64,000 nucleotides of DNA. Source: Clostridiales bacterium (GTDB taxonomy: Bacteria; Bacillota; Clostridia; Christensenellales; Aristaeellaceae). A model generated the notes under the pieces. It was not told the DNA's origin, made no database searches, and saw only the letters and a program-made list of their open reading frames with translations. Positions 16,211 through 23,989 of the stretch are shown here, one piece after another. The first letter of the stretch is position 1, and every line of letters starts with the position of its first letter. The stretch spans positions 1 through 64,000 of the forward strand of contig DUQF01000025.1 of the NCBI GenBank assembly GCA_012837965.1, in the 5' to 3' direction. A program made the translations under genes and the position numbers.

Positions 16211-16738
16211 TTACTTCCGGCGGTGCTGCCTATCTTGCTGCATGACCCCGAAAGGGTCATAAGTGATAACTGTTTCTTTTGGCGCTTCAAGAGCGGGCGC
16301 CCGCCTTTTCTTGGGTTTCAATTTTGGGGCAATCAATAAAAACAGGTGCCCTGACATGAGAAGAATCAGAGGCAGCAGTTTGGTTGTATCCCACCAGAAG
16401 GCAAAAAAATCGGGCCGTAGGTATAAACCGCCTGCCGTTAAAAGAACGGACAGGAAAAACAGCAACAGGGAAGTATGAAACCTTGGGGAAAGTAGTAGCG
16501 ACAACAGCCCCACTGCAAAACATAGCAGCAAAAATACGGGCGCGCGGAATATTTCCCACTTAATATAGCGGATACCCCGTGAGAAGGGGATTTTTTCGCC
16601 AATCCACATATCAAAAAACATTTTCAAAGGACCGACCATGCTGTCTATCCGGGTATAAAACTCATACGCTGAAAGGATGAGCAGCGACAGGGCGCCCCAA
16701 AAGGCAAGCCGCTTGCCCCATGACTTGAGTACAAACAC
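16211..16738 (-). CDS. Small membrane protein, unknown function
   Basis: About 175 residues with four or five hydrophobic helices and a positively charged tail (KLKPKKRRAPA, ending DRQHRRK). I recognise no family. I chose the GTG at 16738 because GGGAGG stands eight bases in front of it. The frame is open upstream to a TTG at 16795, but that codon lies in the tail of the htrA terminator. An ATG at 16762 has no ribosome site. The protein sits alone between two terminators. It could be a membrane-scaffold or stress protein related to neighbouring htrA, but nothing in its sequence shows this. Confidence 0.6.
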   Translation of the reverse strand: MFVLKSWGKRLAFWGALSLLILSAYEFYTRIDSMVGPLKMFFDMWIGEKIPFSRGIRYIKWEIFRAPVFLLLCFAVGLLSLLLSPRFHTSLLLFFLSVLLTAGGLYLRPDFFAFWWDTTKLLPLILLMSGHLFLLIAPKLKPKKRRAPALEAPKETVITYDPFGVMQQDRQHRRK

Positions 16739-16797
16739 TTTCTTTTCCTCCCTTGTCCCCATCTTAATGGGCAAAGGCTCATTCGTCAAGAACAAAG

Positions 16798-16830
16798 AAA
16801 GCCCTCGACAGAAAAACTTGTCGGGGCTTT
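16798..16830 (-). terminator. Terminator of htrA
   Basis: TGTCGGGGCTTT (16819-16830) pairs with AAAGCCCTCGACA (16798-16810) with one bulged base. On the minus strand it is followed by CTTTG and further T-rich sequence. Confidence 0.7.
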
Positions 16831-16848
16831 GTTGCGTTTGTTAAACTT

Positions 16849-18108
16849 TTACATTTTCACATCATCCAAAATGCGCAGCGTCACCTCAAGGTCGATATAG
16901 TCGCTCTCGCCCACGTCGTTGACCGACTCGGTATTTTCGCCGGCTTCGGTGCGGAAAACCTTGATGGTAAAAGTTTCACCGGCCTTGCGGGAAGTGATTA
17001 ACTCCACCAACTTGGACGAATCGGTAACCACCTCACCATCCACTTCCACCACAATATCGCCCACCTTAATGCCCGCTTCACTTGCGGGGCTGTTTTCCTC
17101 CACCACGATTACATAGGCACCGTAAGGCAAGCTGCCTTCGGTCTTTTGCATCTGCAGGGGACTTAGGGTCTTAACCGTCACGCCAAGGCGGGGTCTGGGG
17201 GTATCGGTATCGGTTTCCTCCTCCTTTGCTAAAGCGCTTTGGCTTGCGTCAAAATTGAGCAGCACTTGCTCAAGCAGAGGCTTTGCCACGTTCACGGGAA
17301 TACACATGCCGATGTTGTCGATAGACGCCCGCTGGGTAAAGATGCTGGTGCCCGCATTGTCGTACTTGCGGGCGGGGATGCCTTGCAGTTGCCCCAAGGT
17401 ATTGAACATGCCGCCGCCGGAGTTGCCGGAGTTGATGGCAGCATCCACCTGAATCATTTGGTTCACAATGGTGGCCTGCCTGCCATAGCGGTCGGACACC
17501 TTGTCCTTTACTTCCCGGTTGATAGCGGACACATAACCCACTGTCACGGTGCGCTCAAACTCTTCGCCAAGGGGGTTACCGATAACGATAGCATACTCGC
17601 CAACCTGCAACTTGTCGCTGTCGCCAAGAGGCGCAGCGGGCAGCTTGATGGTCGGGCAGTAAAGAACGGCTAAGTCAAGGGCGGCATCGGAAGCGACAAG
17701 CTCGGCAGGGTATTCCTTGCCTTCAACCGCTACGGTAATGCGGTCGGCATCGTCCACCACGTGTTTGTTGGTGATAATGTGTCCGTACTCGGTGACCACG
17801 ACGCCCGAGCCCGTGCCATACAGGCGCTCAACGCCCTCCTGCGCGCCGGGGATACGGAAATAACCGTAACCAAAACCGAAGTAATCGCTTCTTGATATCT
17901 GATAATTGTTTACGCCCAACACGGACTGTTTGGCCTTGTTGGCCACTTCGATAATGGGGCTTGTTACCTTGGTTTCATCGGTGGTGGTATTGAGGATGGT
18001 ATTCACTTCATCCTGCGTTAACTTGTTCGGGGCGGCGGTGCCTGCCAGCATGGTTACAGCCAACACGACGGCCAGCGCCATTAAAGCATATTTTTGAAAC
18101 TTTTTCAT
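16849..18108 (-). CDS. HtrA/DegP-type serine protease with PDZ domain
   Basis: Membrane-anchored or exported quality-control protease, 419 residues. An N-terminal signal/anchor helix (about 7-25) is followed by a trypsin-like domain (about 95-270) with the triad visible: His in TNKHVV (about 115), Asp in AALDLAVL (about 145), Ser in NSGNSGGG (about 228). A PDZ domain (about 300-400) has GAYVIVVEENSPASEAGIK and the loop VGDIVVEVDG. It degrades or refolds misfolded secreted proteins outside the membrane (family knowledge). AAAGGAG lies 11 bases before ATG 18108. A TCATGA-CCAAG-TCATGA repeat upstream (18170-18186) may be an operator. It is a single-gene unit with its own terminator. Confidence 0.9.
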   Translation of the reverse strand: MKKFQKYALMALAVVLAVTMLAGTAAPNKLTQDEVNTILNTTTDETKVTSPIIEVANKAKQSVLGVNNYQISRSDYFGFGYGYFRIPGAQEGVERLYGTGSGVVVTEYGHIITNKHVVDDADRITVAVEGKEYPAELVASDAALDLAVLYCPTIKLPAAPLGDSDKLQVGEYAIVIGNPLGEEFERTVTVGYVSAINREVKDKVSDRYGRQATIVNQMIQVDAAINSGNSGGGMFNTLGQLQGIPARKYDNAGTSIFTQRASIDNIGMCIPVNVAKPLLEQVLLNFDASQSALAKEEETDTDTPRPRLGVTVKTLSPLQMQKTEGSLPYGAYVIVVEENSPASEAGIKVGDIVVEVDGEVVTDSSKLVELITSRKAGETFTIKVFRTEAGENTESVNDVGESDYIDLEVTLRILDDVKM

Positions 18109-18462
18109 CTATACATCGACTCCTTTCTTATCGTCTACATTAAAAGTATACCCCTTTTCTTTGAAAAACTCATGACCAAGTCATGAACAAATTGTGTCTT
18201 TTTAAAATTTACAAAACTTTTACAAAATAATGTAACGTTTAGGTCTTTTTAAGCGTCTAATATATAGTAGAATAGAAAGAAAGTATGATTTTTGAAAAAA
18301 CACCGCAAAAAGCGGGGAAAAATCGTCCCGCCTGCCACCTTGAAGCTCAAATGTTTTAGTGCTATGATGAATTTGTGAGTTTTTTGTAACAAACGCAAAA
18401 ACTTGCTTTACTCGTTCGTTAAATAAAAGAAGGGGTAAATAGCCCCCAACAAGGAGGAAGTT
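18109..18462. other. Divergent intergenic region htrA / solute-binding locus
   Basis: 354 bases without a gene. Visible items: the repeat TCATGA-CCAAG-TCATGA (18170-18186) in front of htrA; a possible -10 TATACT for htrA (18145-18150, minus) with no good -35; and the plus-strand promoter TTGAAG - 17 bases - TATGAT (18340-18345 and 18363-18368). The solute-binding leader of about 90 bases includes a small GGGG/CCCC hairpin (18432-18446) just before the ribosome site AAGGAGG. Confidence 0.55.
18340..18368 (+). promoter_or_regulatory. Promoter of the solute-binding locus
   Basis: TTGAAG (18340-18345), a 17-base spacer, TATGAT (18363-18368), about 95 bases before the first solute-binding gene. 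Confidence 0.6.
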
Positions 18463-20709
18463 ATGAAAAAGCTGATTGCACTATTGCTCTGTCTCATGCT
18501 CACCCTACCGACCTTTGCTACTGAACCCCCATCCCTTACCATTCCCAGCGAACACGAAGAAATCTGGGTACAGACCTTCCCCTTCATGGGCGGCATGCTG
18601 TGCCGCTTGGACAGCGATAAAACCTACTATTACCTCAACCCCGAAGGAACGGAGCTGCGCCCGCTTACAGCCAATGAACCAAAGGCAAGCGACCTTGAAG
18701 AAGGCGCAAGGTACTTCCAGTTTGTTGATATTGTGGAAGACGCGGGCAAAAGCTATGCCATTTTCACAACAGAAACCAACATGTATGTGCTGCCCTTGGA
18801 ACTTTCCGGCGATACCCTCAGCTTTGGCGACAAGGTAAAGATGGACTGCGAGCACCGCGTCCAATACTACGACGATTCATCGGAAAACGGGCAAAGCTCT
18901 TACCTGATGACGGGCGACCGGCACATTTTGATGGGCGACACTCTCTACGCAAGCCAATACGACATGGAAGGCGGCAGAGAACTGGACAGCTTTAACGTGC
19001 TGACGGGCGAATACACCCCCTGCGCTGTGGAAAAGATGATGGACATCGTCCCTTACAAGGATGGGAACTTGCTGATGATTCAGCCGGAGGGCGAAGATAT
19101 GTATGCCGATGACGCTGTCTTTGTCGTCTCTATCCTGAACCTTGATGATTTTTCCACCGAAGAATTTGCCAAACTCGGGCCCAACTTCCAGCGTTACTCA
19201 AACGACAGAATCTTTTATGAAGAGGCCACCGATAGCCTTTTGTATTCCAACAACATGCAAATTTACCGCCTGCACCGAAACGGCGAAGAAGAGCTTTGCG
19301 GCTATAAAACCTCTAAATACATGCAGCTGACGATGCTGGGTAGCGGGCAACTCGCCGGTACCGCCCAAGCCAAGGTACAGGTGATTTCCACCGACGGCAG
19401 CAATTTGCCTACGGCTGAGCTGCGCATGTACCATGTGTATGGTGATGAAAAGGTACGCGCCTCGCTTAACGACGTTATGTTCGTGGAGGTGGAAGAATAC
19501 CAGGATGGCATTGCCCTTGGCCAGGCCCTGGTATCGGGCGCTTTGCAAGTGGATGTGCTGAGCCTGTATTCCGATTACAACACCCCCGCTCCCTTGGTGG
19601 AAAAAGGCTATCTGGCCGATTTACAGGATGTTCCTGGCGTGAAAGAATACATGGATTCCCTCTACCCCTTCCTGTCGGAACCCTTCACGAAAGACGGCGC
19701 CATTTACGCCATTCCATTGCATCTTCAAAGCGATACCTTCGGCTATTCTCCGAGCGTCATGAAAGAACTGGGCTATGAAGCGCCCAAAACCTTCGCGGAA
19801 TTTTGCGACATTATCAACGATTATCTTGAAAACCATACCGACGACAACGAGTACGCCTTGTTTGACTCGCCCGTGAGCGGACAATGGTTCCTTTCTTTCA
19901 TGGTGAAGCTGTACCTGAATACCCGCCTGCAAATGAATTTGCCCTTAGCGCTTGACACCCCCGAGTTTCGGGAAATGCTGGCCGCCTATGAAAGCCTGCC
20001 CGCTTCTTTCCGTAACCCGGAACCTCAGGAACTGAGCGAAGAAGAGTGGATGGAGATGATGGAAAAGAAGATGCTCTTCAATACCTATTCCGAAACCTCA
20101 CCAATCGGCATCAGCTATGTGATGAACGAAATCAAAGCGGGAAGAGAGCAAAGCTACAGTACCCTGCCGCTGATGCTTTCCCCCTGGGAGGGAGCGCCCA
20201 CGGCGATGGCTTTCTCTACAGAATACCTGTGCGTATTTGCCCAAAGCCCCAACATGGACAATGCCAAGCGCTATATTGAAGAAAGTGTACAAAACATTCG
20301 CAAAGAAAACCTTGCATCCTTGGTCAAAGACTATAGCGAGCCCCTTGAAAATGAATACTACGAACAGAGTATTCGCAGCACACAGGAGTACATGAATACT
20401 CTAAAAGAAGAACTGGACAAGGCCGAAGGCGCGGAAAAGACCCAACTTGAAAAAGAATACGAACAAGCGCAAAAGAATTTGCAATTCCACCAAGAATACG
20501 GGCGCTATTTAGTCAGTTTGGAAGCGCTTGAATATTATCAAAACACCGTCATGGTCGCCCCCGTGCTGAATACCGGCCACCCCCTGCTTTCTTGGGATAG
20601 CCCGCTTGCCGAACTGAGCGAGCGCTACTTTGGCGGGCAGATAAGCATGGACCAACTAATCAAAGAGTTTGACCAAAAAGCCAAGCTCATTACCCTAGAA
20701 CGGCAATAA
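18463..20709 (+). CDS. Secreted propeller-like / sugar solute-binding fusion, paralog 1
   Basis: 748 residues with a signal peptide cleaved near TFA|TEP. There is no lipobox: the cysteine in LLLCLM has the wrong context. Residues 25-330 are beta-rich with repeated short strands (YYYLNPEG, SYAIFTTE, DRHILMGDTLY, YSNNMQIYRL), suggesting a propeller. Residues 340-748 follow the pattern of ABC sugar solute-binding proteins: LGQALVSGALQVDVLSL, GYLADLQDVPG, DGAIYAIPLH, YSPSVMKELGYEAPKT and a final helix SMDQLIKEFDQKAKLI. An extra helical hairpin (about 643-682) rich in Lys/Glu is inserted near the end. First of three paralogs. It probably feeds the permeases at 26304-28017. Ligand unknown; sugar is inferred from the permease type. 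Confidence 0.78.
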   Translation: MKKLIALLLCLMLTLPTFATEPPSLTIPSEHEEIWVQTFPFMGGMLCRLDSDKTYYYLNPEGTELRPLTANEPKASDLEEGARYFQFVDIVEDAGKSYAIFTTETNMYVLPLELSGDTLSFGDKVKMDCEHRVQYYDDSSENGQSSYLMTGDRHILMGDTLYASQYDMEGGRELDSFNVLTGEYTPCAVEKMMDIVPYKDGNLLMIQPEGEDMYADDAVFVVSILNLDDFSTEEFAKLGPNFQRYSNDRIFYEEATDSLLYSNNMQIYRLHRNGEEELCGYKTSKYMQLTMLGSGQLAGTAQAKVQVISTDGSNLPTAELRMYHVYGDEKVRASLNDVMFVEVEEYQDGIALGQALVSGALQVDVLSLYSDYNTPAPLVEKGYLADLQDVPGVKEYMDSLYPFLSEPFTKDGAIYAIPLHLQSDTFGYSPSVMKELGYEAPKTFAEFCDIINDYLENHTDDNEYALFDSPVSGQWFLSFMVKLYLNTRLQMNLPLALDTPEFREMLAAYESLPASFRNPEPQELSEEEWMEMMEKKMLFNTYSETSPIGISYVMNEIKAGREQSYSTLPLMLSPWEGAPTAMAFSTEYLCVFAQSPNMDNAKRYIEESVQNIRKENLASLVKDYSEPLENEYYEQSIRSTQEYMNTLKEELDKAEGAEKTQLEKEYEQAQKNLQFHQEYGRYLVSLEALEYYQNTVMVAPVLNTGHPLLSWDSPLAELSERYFGGQISMDQLIKEFDQKAKLITLERQ

Positions 20710-20716
20710 ACCCCGC

Positions 20717-20743
20717 GGGCGGGCTTACTTTTCAAGCCCGCCC
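20717..20743 (+). repeat. GC-rich hairpin after paralog 1 (copy A)
   Basis: GGGCGGGCTT (20717-20726) pairs with AAGCCCGCCC (20734-20743) over a 7-base loop. There is no T run, so it is more likely an RNA end-stabiliser or partial terminator. The identical stem occurs after paralog 3 (26244-26269). Confidence 0.75.
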
Positions 20744-20750
20744 CCTCATG

Positions 20751-20778
20751 TTGCCCTAATTACCGTATTTGGTACAAT
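20751..20778 (+). promoter_or_regulatory. Promoter of the TIM-barrel gene
   Basis: TTGCCC (20751-20756), a 16-base spacer, TACAAT (20773-20778), about 55 bases before the GTG start at 20833. Confidence 0.55.
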
Positions 20779-20832
20779 TCGCGCGCAAAGCGTTTTTGAA
20801 ACACAAAATATTGATAGAAGAAAGGAGTATAA

Positions 20833-21561
20833 GTGAATAAGGAAATCAAAATCAAAGAAGAAAAATTCGTTCCGGAAATCGGAAGCATGGCAAGCGATGA
20901 CCTCGTGAGGGTTCCCAGGGAAATATCCCGCTGCTCCGGCATCAGAATCAACGGGAAAAGAATCAAGTCGCTCATTTTTACAACCGATATAGCTATTATT
21001 ATGAATAACAACGCCGACGCGATTTTCGCTGTTTATCCTTTCACGCCGCACCCTTCAATATTCGCAGCGATAACAAGCGTAGCCCAAGCGCCTGTGTTCG
21101 CCGGCGTGGGCGGCGGAACCACCAGGGGCGCCAGATCCCGCGACATGGCGCTGCTGGCTGAATCGCACGGCTGCATGGCTGTGGTTTTGAACGCTCCGGC
21201 GCCGGTTGAAACCTTTGAACTGATAGCCGAAAGCGTCATCTGCCCAATTGTGGCGACCATTATTTCAAAGTACACGGATGTCCAAGAAAAGATTGACGCG
21301 GGCGCCTCCATTCTTAACATCAGCGGCGGACCGGATACTGCGGAAATCGTTAGAAAAATAAGAAAAAACAATCCCACCATCCCCATTATCGCGACCGGCG
21401 GGCCAACTGGCGACAGCATTTTAAAAACGATAGACGCCGGAGCCAACGCCATATCCTACACCCCTCCCTCAAACGGGGACCTGTTCCGAATTAAAATGGA
21501 TAGGTACAGGGAGACCGCCAAAAAGCTATTTGATGAAAACGAAAGCAAACAAACCGACTAA
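20833..21561 (+). CDS. TIM-barrel protein of the clostridial 'hydrolase' family
   Basis: 242 residues, cytoplasmic. The alternating strand-helix pattern ends with phosphate-binding-like turns: ADAIFAVYPFTPHPSI, FAGVGGGTTRGAR, AGASILNISGGPDTAEIV, IPIIATGGPTGDSI and AGANAISYTPPS. The last two are typical of the beta7/beta8 phosphate site of (beta-alpha)8 enzymes. It resembles a conserved clostridial family that is often labelled simply hydrolase; its reaction is not known to me. The GTG start at 20833 lies five bases after AAAGGAG. It stands between paralogs 1 and 2 of the solute-binding family, has its own promoter, and follows a hairpin, so it may be a later insertion into the locus. Confidence 0.7.
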   Translation: MNKEIKIKEEKFVPEIGSMASDDLVRVPREISRCSGIRINGKRIKSLIFTTDIAIIMNNNADAIFAVYPFTPHPSIFAAITSVAQAPVFAGVGGGTTRGARSRDMALLAESHGCMAVVLNAPAPVETFELIAESVICPIVATIISKYTDVQEKIDAGASILNISGGPDTAEIVRKIRKNNPTIPIIATGGPTGDSILKTIDAGANAISYTPPSNGDLFRIKMDRYRETAKKLFDENESKQTD

Positions 21562-21637
21562 TCGGCGTATGTGCCCAAAAAGCCATGCCCGTTGCTTTGC
21601 AATAGATTTCTTATCCCAACCTACTAAGGAGAAAGTC

Positions 21638-23875
21638 ATGAAAAAGTTGATTGCGCTATTACTATGCCTGATGCTCACGCTACCGGCATTGGCCGAAAAA
21701 CCCCAAACCTTTACCATCCCCATCGATGAAAACAAGGGAGAATGGGCGCAAATTTTCCCCTTAAACGGCGGCATGCTGTGCCGAAAGAACGACAGAAGCT
21801 ACTACTACTTAAACCCCGAAGGGACAGTGCTTGTTCCCTTAACAGCCCAGGAACCCGACCCCCACAGCCTTGAATACGGAACCAGCCGCTTTCAGGCAAA
21901 TAGCTTTGTGGAAGACGGGGGCAAAAGCTATGGCATCTTTTCAACCGATACCAAAATGTTTGCCGTGCCCGTTACGCTTTCAGGCGACACCCTTTCCTTT
22001 GGCGAAGCGGTAGAGCTTGATTGCGAACACCGCTTGCGCTTTGAAGGCTCTGGTGAAGGGAGGCAAAACGCTTTCCTTGAAAACGGCGACCGCTTTGTTT
22101 TAGCCGGCGATACCCTCTATGTAACCCAGGCGAATGTGCCTGAAAATAATGAACTGGATAGCTACAACATCTTAACCGGCGAATACGCCCCCTTCCCCGT
22201 TCAAAGGGTGCTCAATATCTTCCCGTATCAAGATGGAAAGCTGCTCATCACCCATGCGGTGGGCGGCGACCAATACCAATCGGGCGCTGAATTTTTCGCT
22301 TCGGTTCTTGACCCTAAAAATTCAAGCGCCGAAGAAATCGTCCGGCTCGGCGAACACTTTGAACCCTACACCTTCTCCCAAGTGTACTACGACAAAAACA
22401 CCGATTATCTTTTATATGTAAACAACATGCACATCTATGGCGTGAAAAAGGGCGGCAGCGAGGAATTGCGCGGATACAAGGCCTCCAGGTATATGGATCT
22501 GGTGCTGCTTTCCGGCGGAAAATTCGCGGGAATAGAGGATGACGCTATCCACCTTATCACAGCCGATGGCAACCTGCCTTCAGAAACGCTGCGCGTTTTC
22601 GGCGCTTTTGGCGATGAAGAAGCACGCTCCATGATGAGCGATGTGATGTTTACCGACATTGAAGTGACTAACGATGTTGTCACCCTTGGCCAAGCCCTGG
22701 TATCAGGCGCCTTAAAGACCGATGCGCTGTCGATGAACAGCAGCGTCACATCTCCTAAGCCCTTTATTCAAAAAGGCTACCTGGCCGATTTAAAAGATGT
22801 ACCGGGCGTAAAAGAATACACGGACTCCCTGTATCCCTTCTTACAAGAAGCCTTTACAAAGGATGGCGGCATTTACGCTGTTCCCGTTCAGATTGGCACT
22901 ACGAGCCTTGGCTACCGCAAGACCTTACTGGACAGCCTGGGCTACGAAGTACCCAAGACCTTCGGGGATTTTTGCGCTATCGCCACTGACTTTTACCAAA
23001 ACCACGCGGACGATGAAGACATCACCTTCTTAGATTCCCCCGCAAACGGGCCTTGGTTCTTTAGCAAGATGGTAAACCTTTACCTGTATACCCGGCTGCA
23101 AATGGGGCTGTCCTTGGAACTTGACACCCCCGAATTTCATGAAATGCTGGCCGCCTATGAAAGCCTGCCCGCCGCCTACAAAACTTCAGGCGATGAAACG
23201 GGCCCAGACCCTTGGATGGAAATAGACGGCAAACAGGCCCTGTTTTTTAGCGACGGGGAAGCATCGCCCTACAGCCTTACCTATGTACTAAACGAGCTGG
23301 CCGCAGATAAGGACAACGCTTACAGCTCCTTGCCACTTGTCCTTTCCGCATGGGAAGGCGCGCCGCCTATTCAAACTTTCTATGTAGAGTATGTCGGCGT
23401 GTACGCCCAAAGCCCCAATATGGAAACCGCCTTTAGGTATATCGAAAACCTTGTAAAAACCATCTATGCCGAGCATTTAGCCTGCATGGTGGAAAAATAC
23501 AACCAGCCCATGGAAGAGTCCTTGTATGAAAGAACCATCTTGAACCTTCAAGGGCAGCTGGACGCTATGCTCAAAAAAGCCGAAAAGGCGGAAGGCGCCG
23601 AAAAAACACAGCTTCTAAAAGACTATGAAGATTATAAAAAGACGGTGGATTTCTACCAGCAATACGGAAAATATTCCATCAGCCTGGAAGGCCTTGAATA
23701 CTACCAAACCAAGGTAATGATCGCCCCCGTGATGGATATCGCCCACCCCCTGCTTGGCTGGGAAAGCCCGCTGCATGAACTAATCAACCGCCACTTTGAA
23801 GGGCAGATGCCTATTGAGCAGCTGATTAAAGAATTTGACCAAAAATCCAAACTGATTACCCTTGAGCAGCAATAA
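21638..23875 (+). CDS. Secreted propeller-like / sugar solute-binding fusion, paralog 2
   Basis: 745 residues; same architecture as 18463 and 23990. Signal peptide ends at ALA|EKPQ, again without a lipobox. The N-terminal part has RSYYYLNPEG and NNMHIYGVKKG. The binding-protein part has LGQALVSGALKTDALSM, GYLADLKDVPG, DGGIYAVPVQ and the C-terminal MPIEQLIKEFDQKSKLI. The helical insert near the end (AMLKKAEKAEGAEKTQLLK) is three residues longer than in the others. It is the most divergent of the three. I start at ATG 21638, seven bases after AAGGAG; the open frame upstream to 21530 overlaps the TIM-barrel gene and is rejected. No hairpin follows this copy. Confidence 0.78.
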   Translation: MKKLIALLLCLMLTLPALAEKPQTFTIPIDENKGEWAQIFPLNGGMLCRKNDRSYYYLNPEGTVLVPLTAQEPDPHSLEYGTSRFQANSFVEDGGKSYGIFSTDTKMFAVPVTLSGDTLSFGEAVELDCEHRLRFEGSGEGRQNAFLENGDRFVLAGDTLYVTQANVPENNELDSYNILTGEYAPFPVQRVLNIFPYQDGKLLITHAVGGDQYQSGAEFFASVLDPKNSSAEEIVRLGEHFEPYTFSQVYYDKNTDYLLYVNNMHIYGVKKGGSEELRGYKASRYMDLVLLSGGKFAGIEDDAIHLITADGNLPSETLRVFGAFGDEEARSMMSDVMFTDIEVTNDVVTLGQALVSGALKTDALSMNSSVTSPKPFIQKGYLADLKDVPGVKEYTDSLYPFLQEAFTKDGGIYAVPVQIGTTSLGYRKTLLDSLGYEVPKTFGDFCAIATDFYQNHADDEDITFLDSPANGPWFFSKMVNLYLYTRLQMGLSLELDTPEFHEMLAAYESLPAAYKTSGDETGPDPWMEIDGKQALFFSDGEASPYSLTYVLNELAADKDNAYSSLPLVLSAWEGAPPIQTFYVEYVGVYAQSPNMETAFRYIENLVKTIYAEHLACMVEKYNQPMEESLYERTILNLQGQLDAMLKKAEKAEGAEKTQLLKDYEDYKKTVDFYQQYGKYSISLEGLEYYQTKVMIAPVMDIAHPLLGWESPLHELINRHFEGQMPIEQLIKEFDQKSKLITLEQQ

Positions 23876-23989
23876 TTCTTACATCATCTGTAAGTGTAAA
23901 GTCGCATCATTTCGTGCTACCATCAAATTAGCCGAAAGGCGCCTAAAAAATAGCGGCCCCATTGACAAAGCTAAACAAAGGAGGAAACC

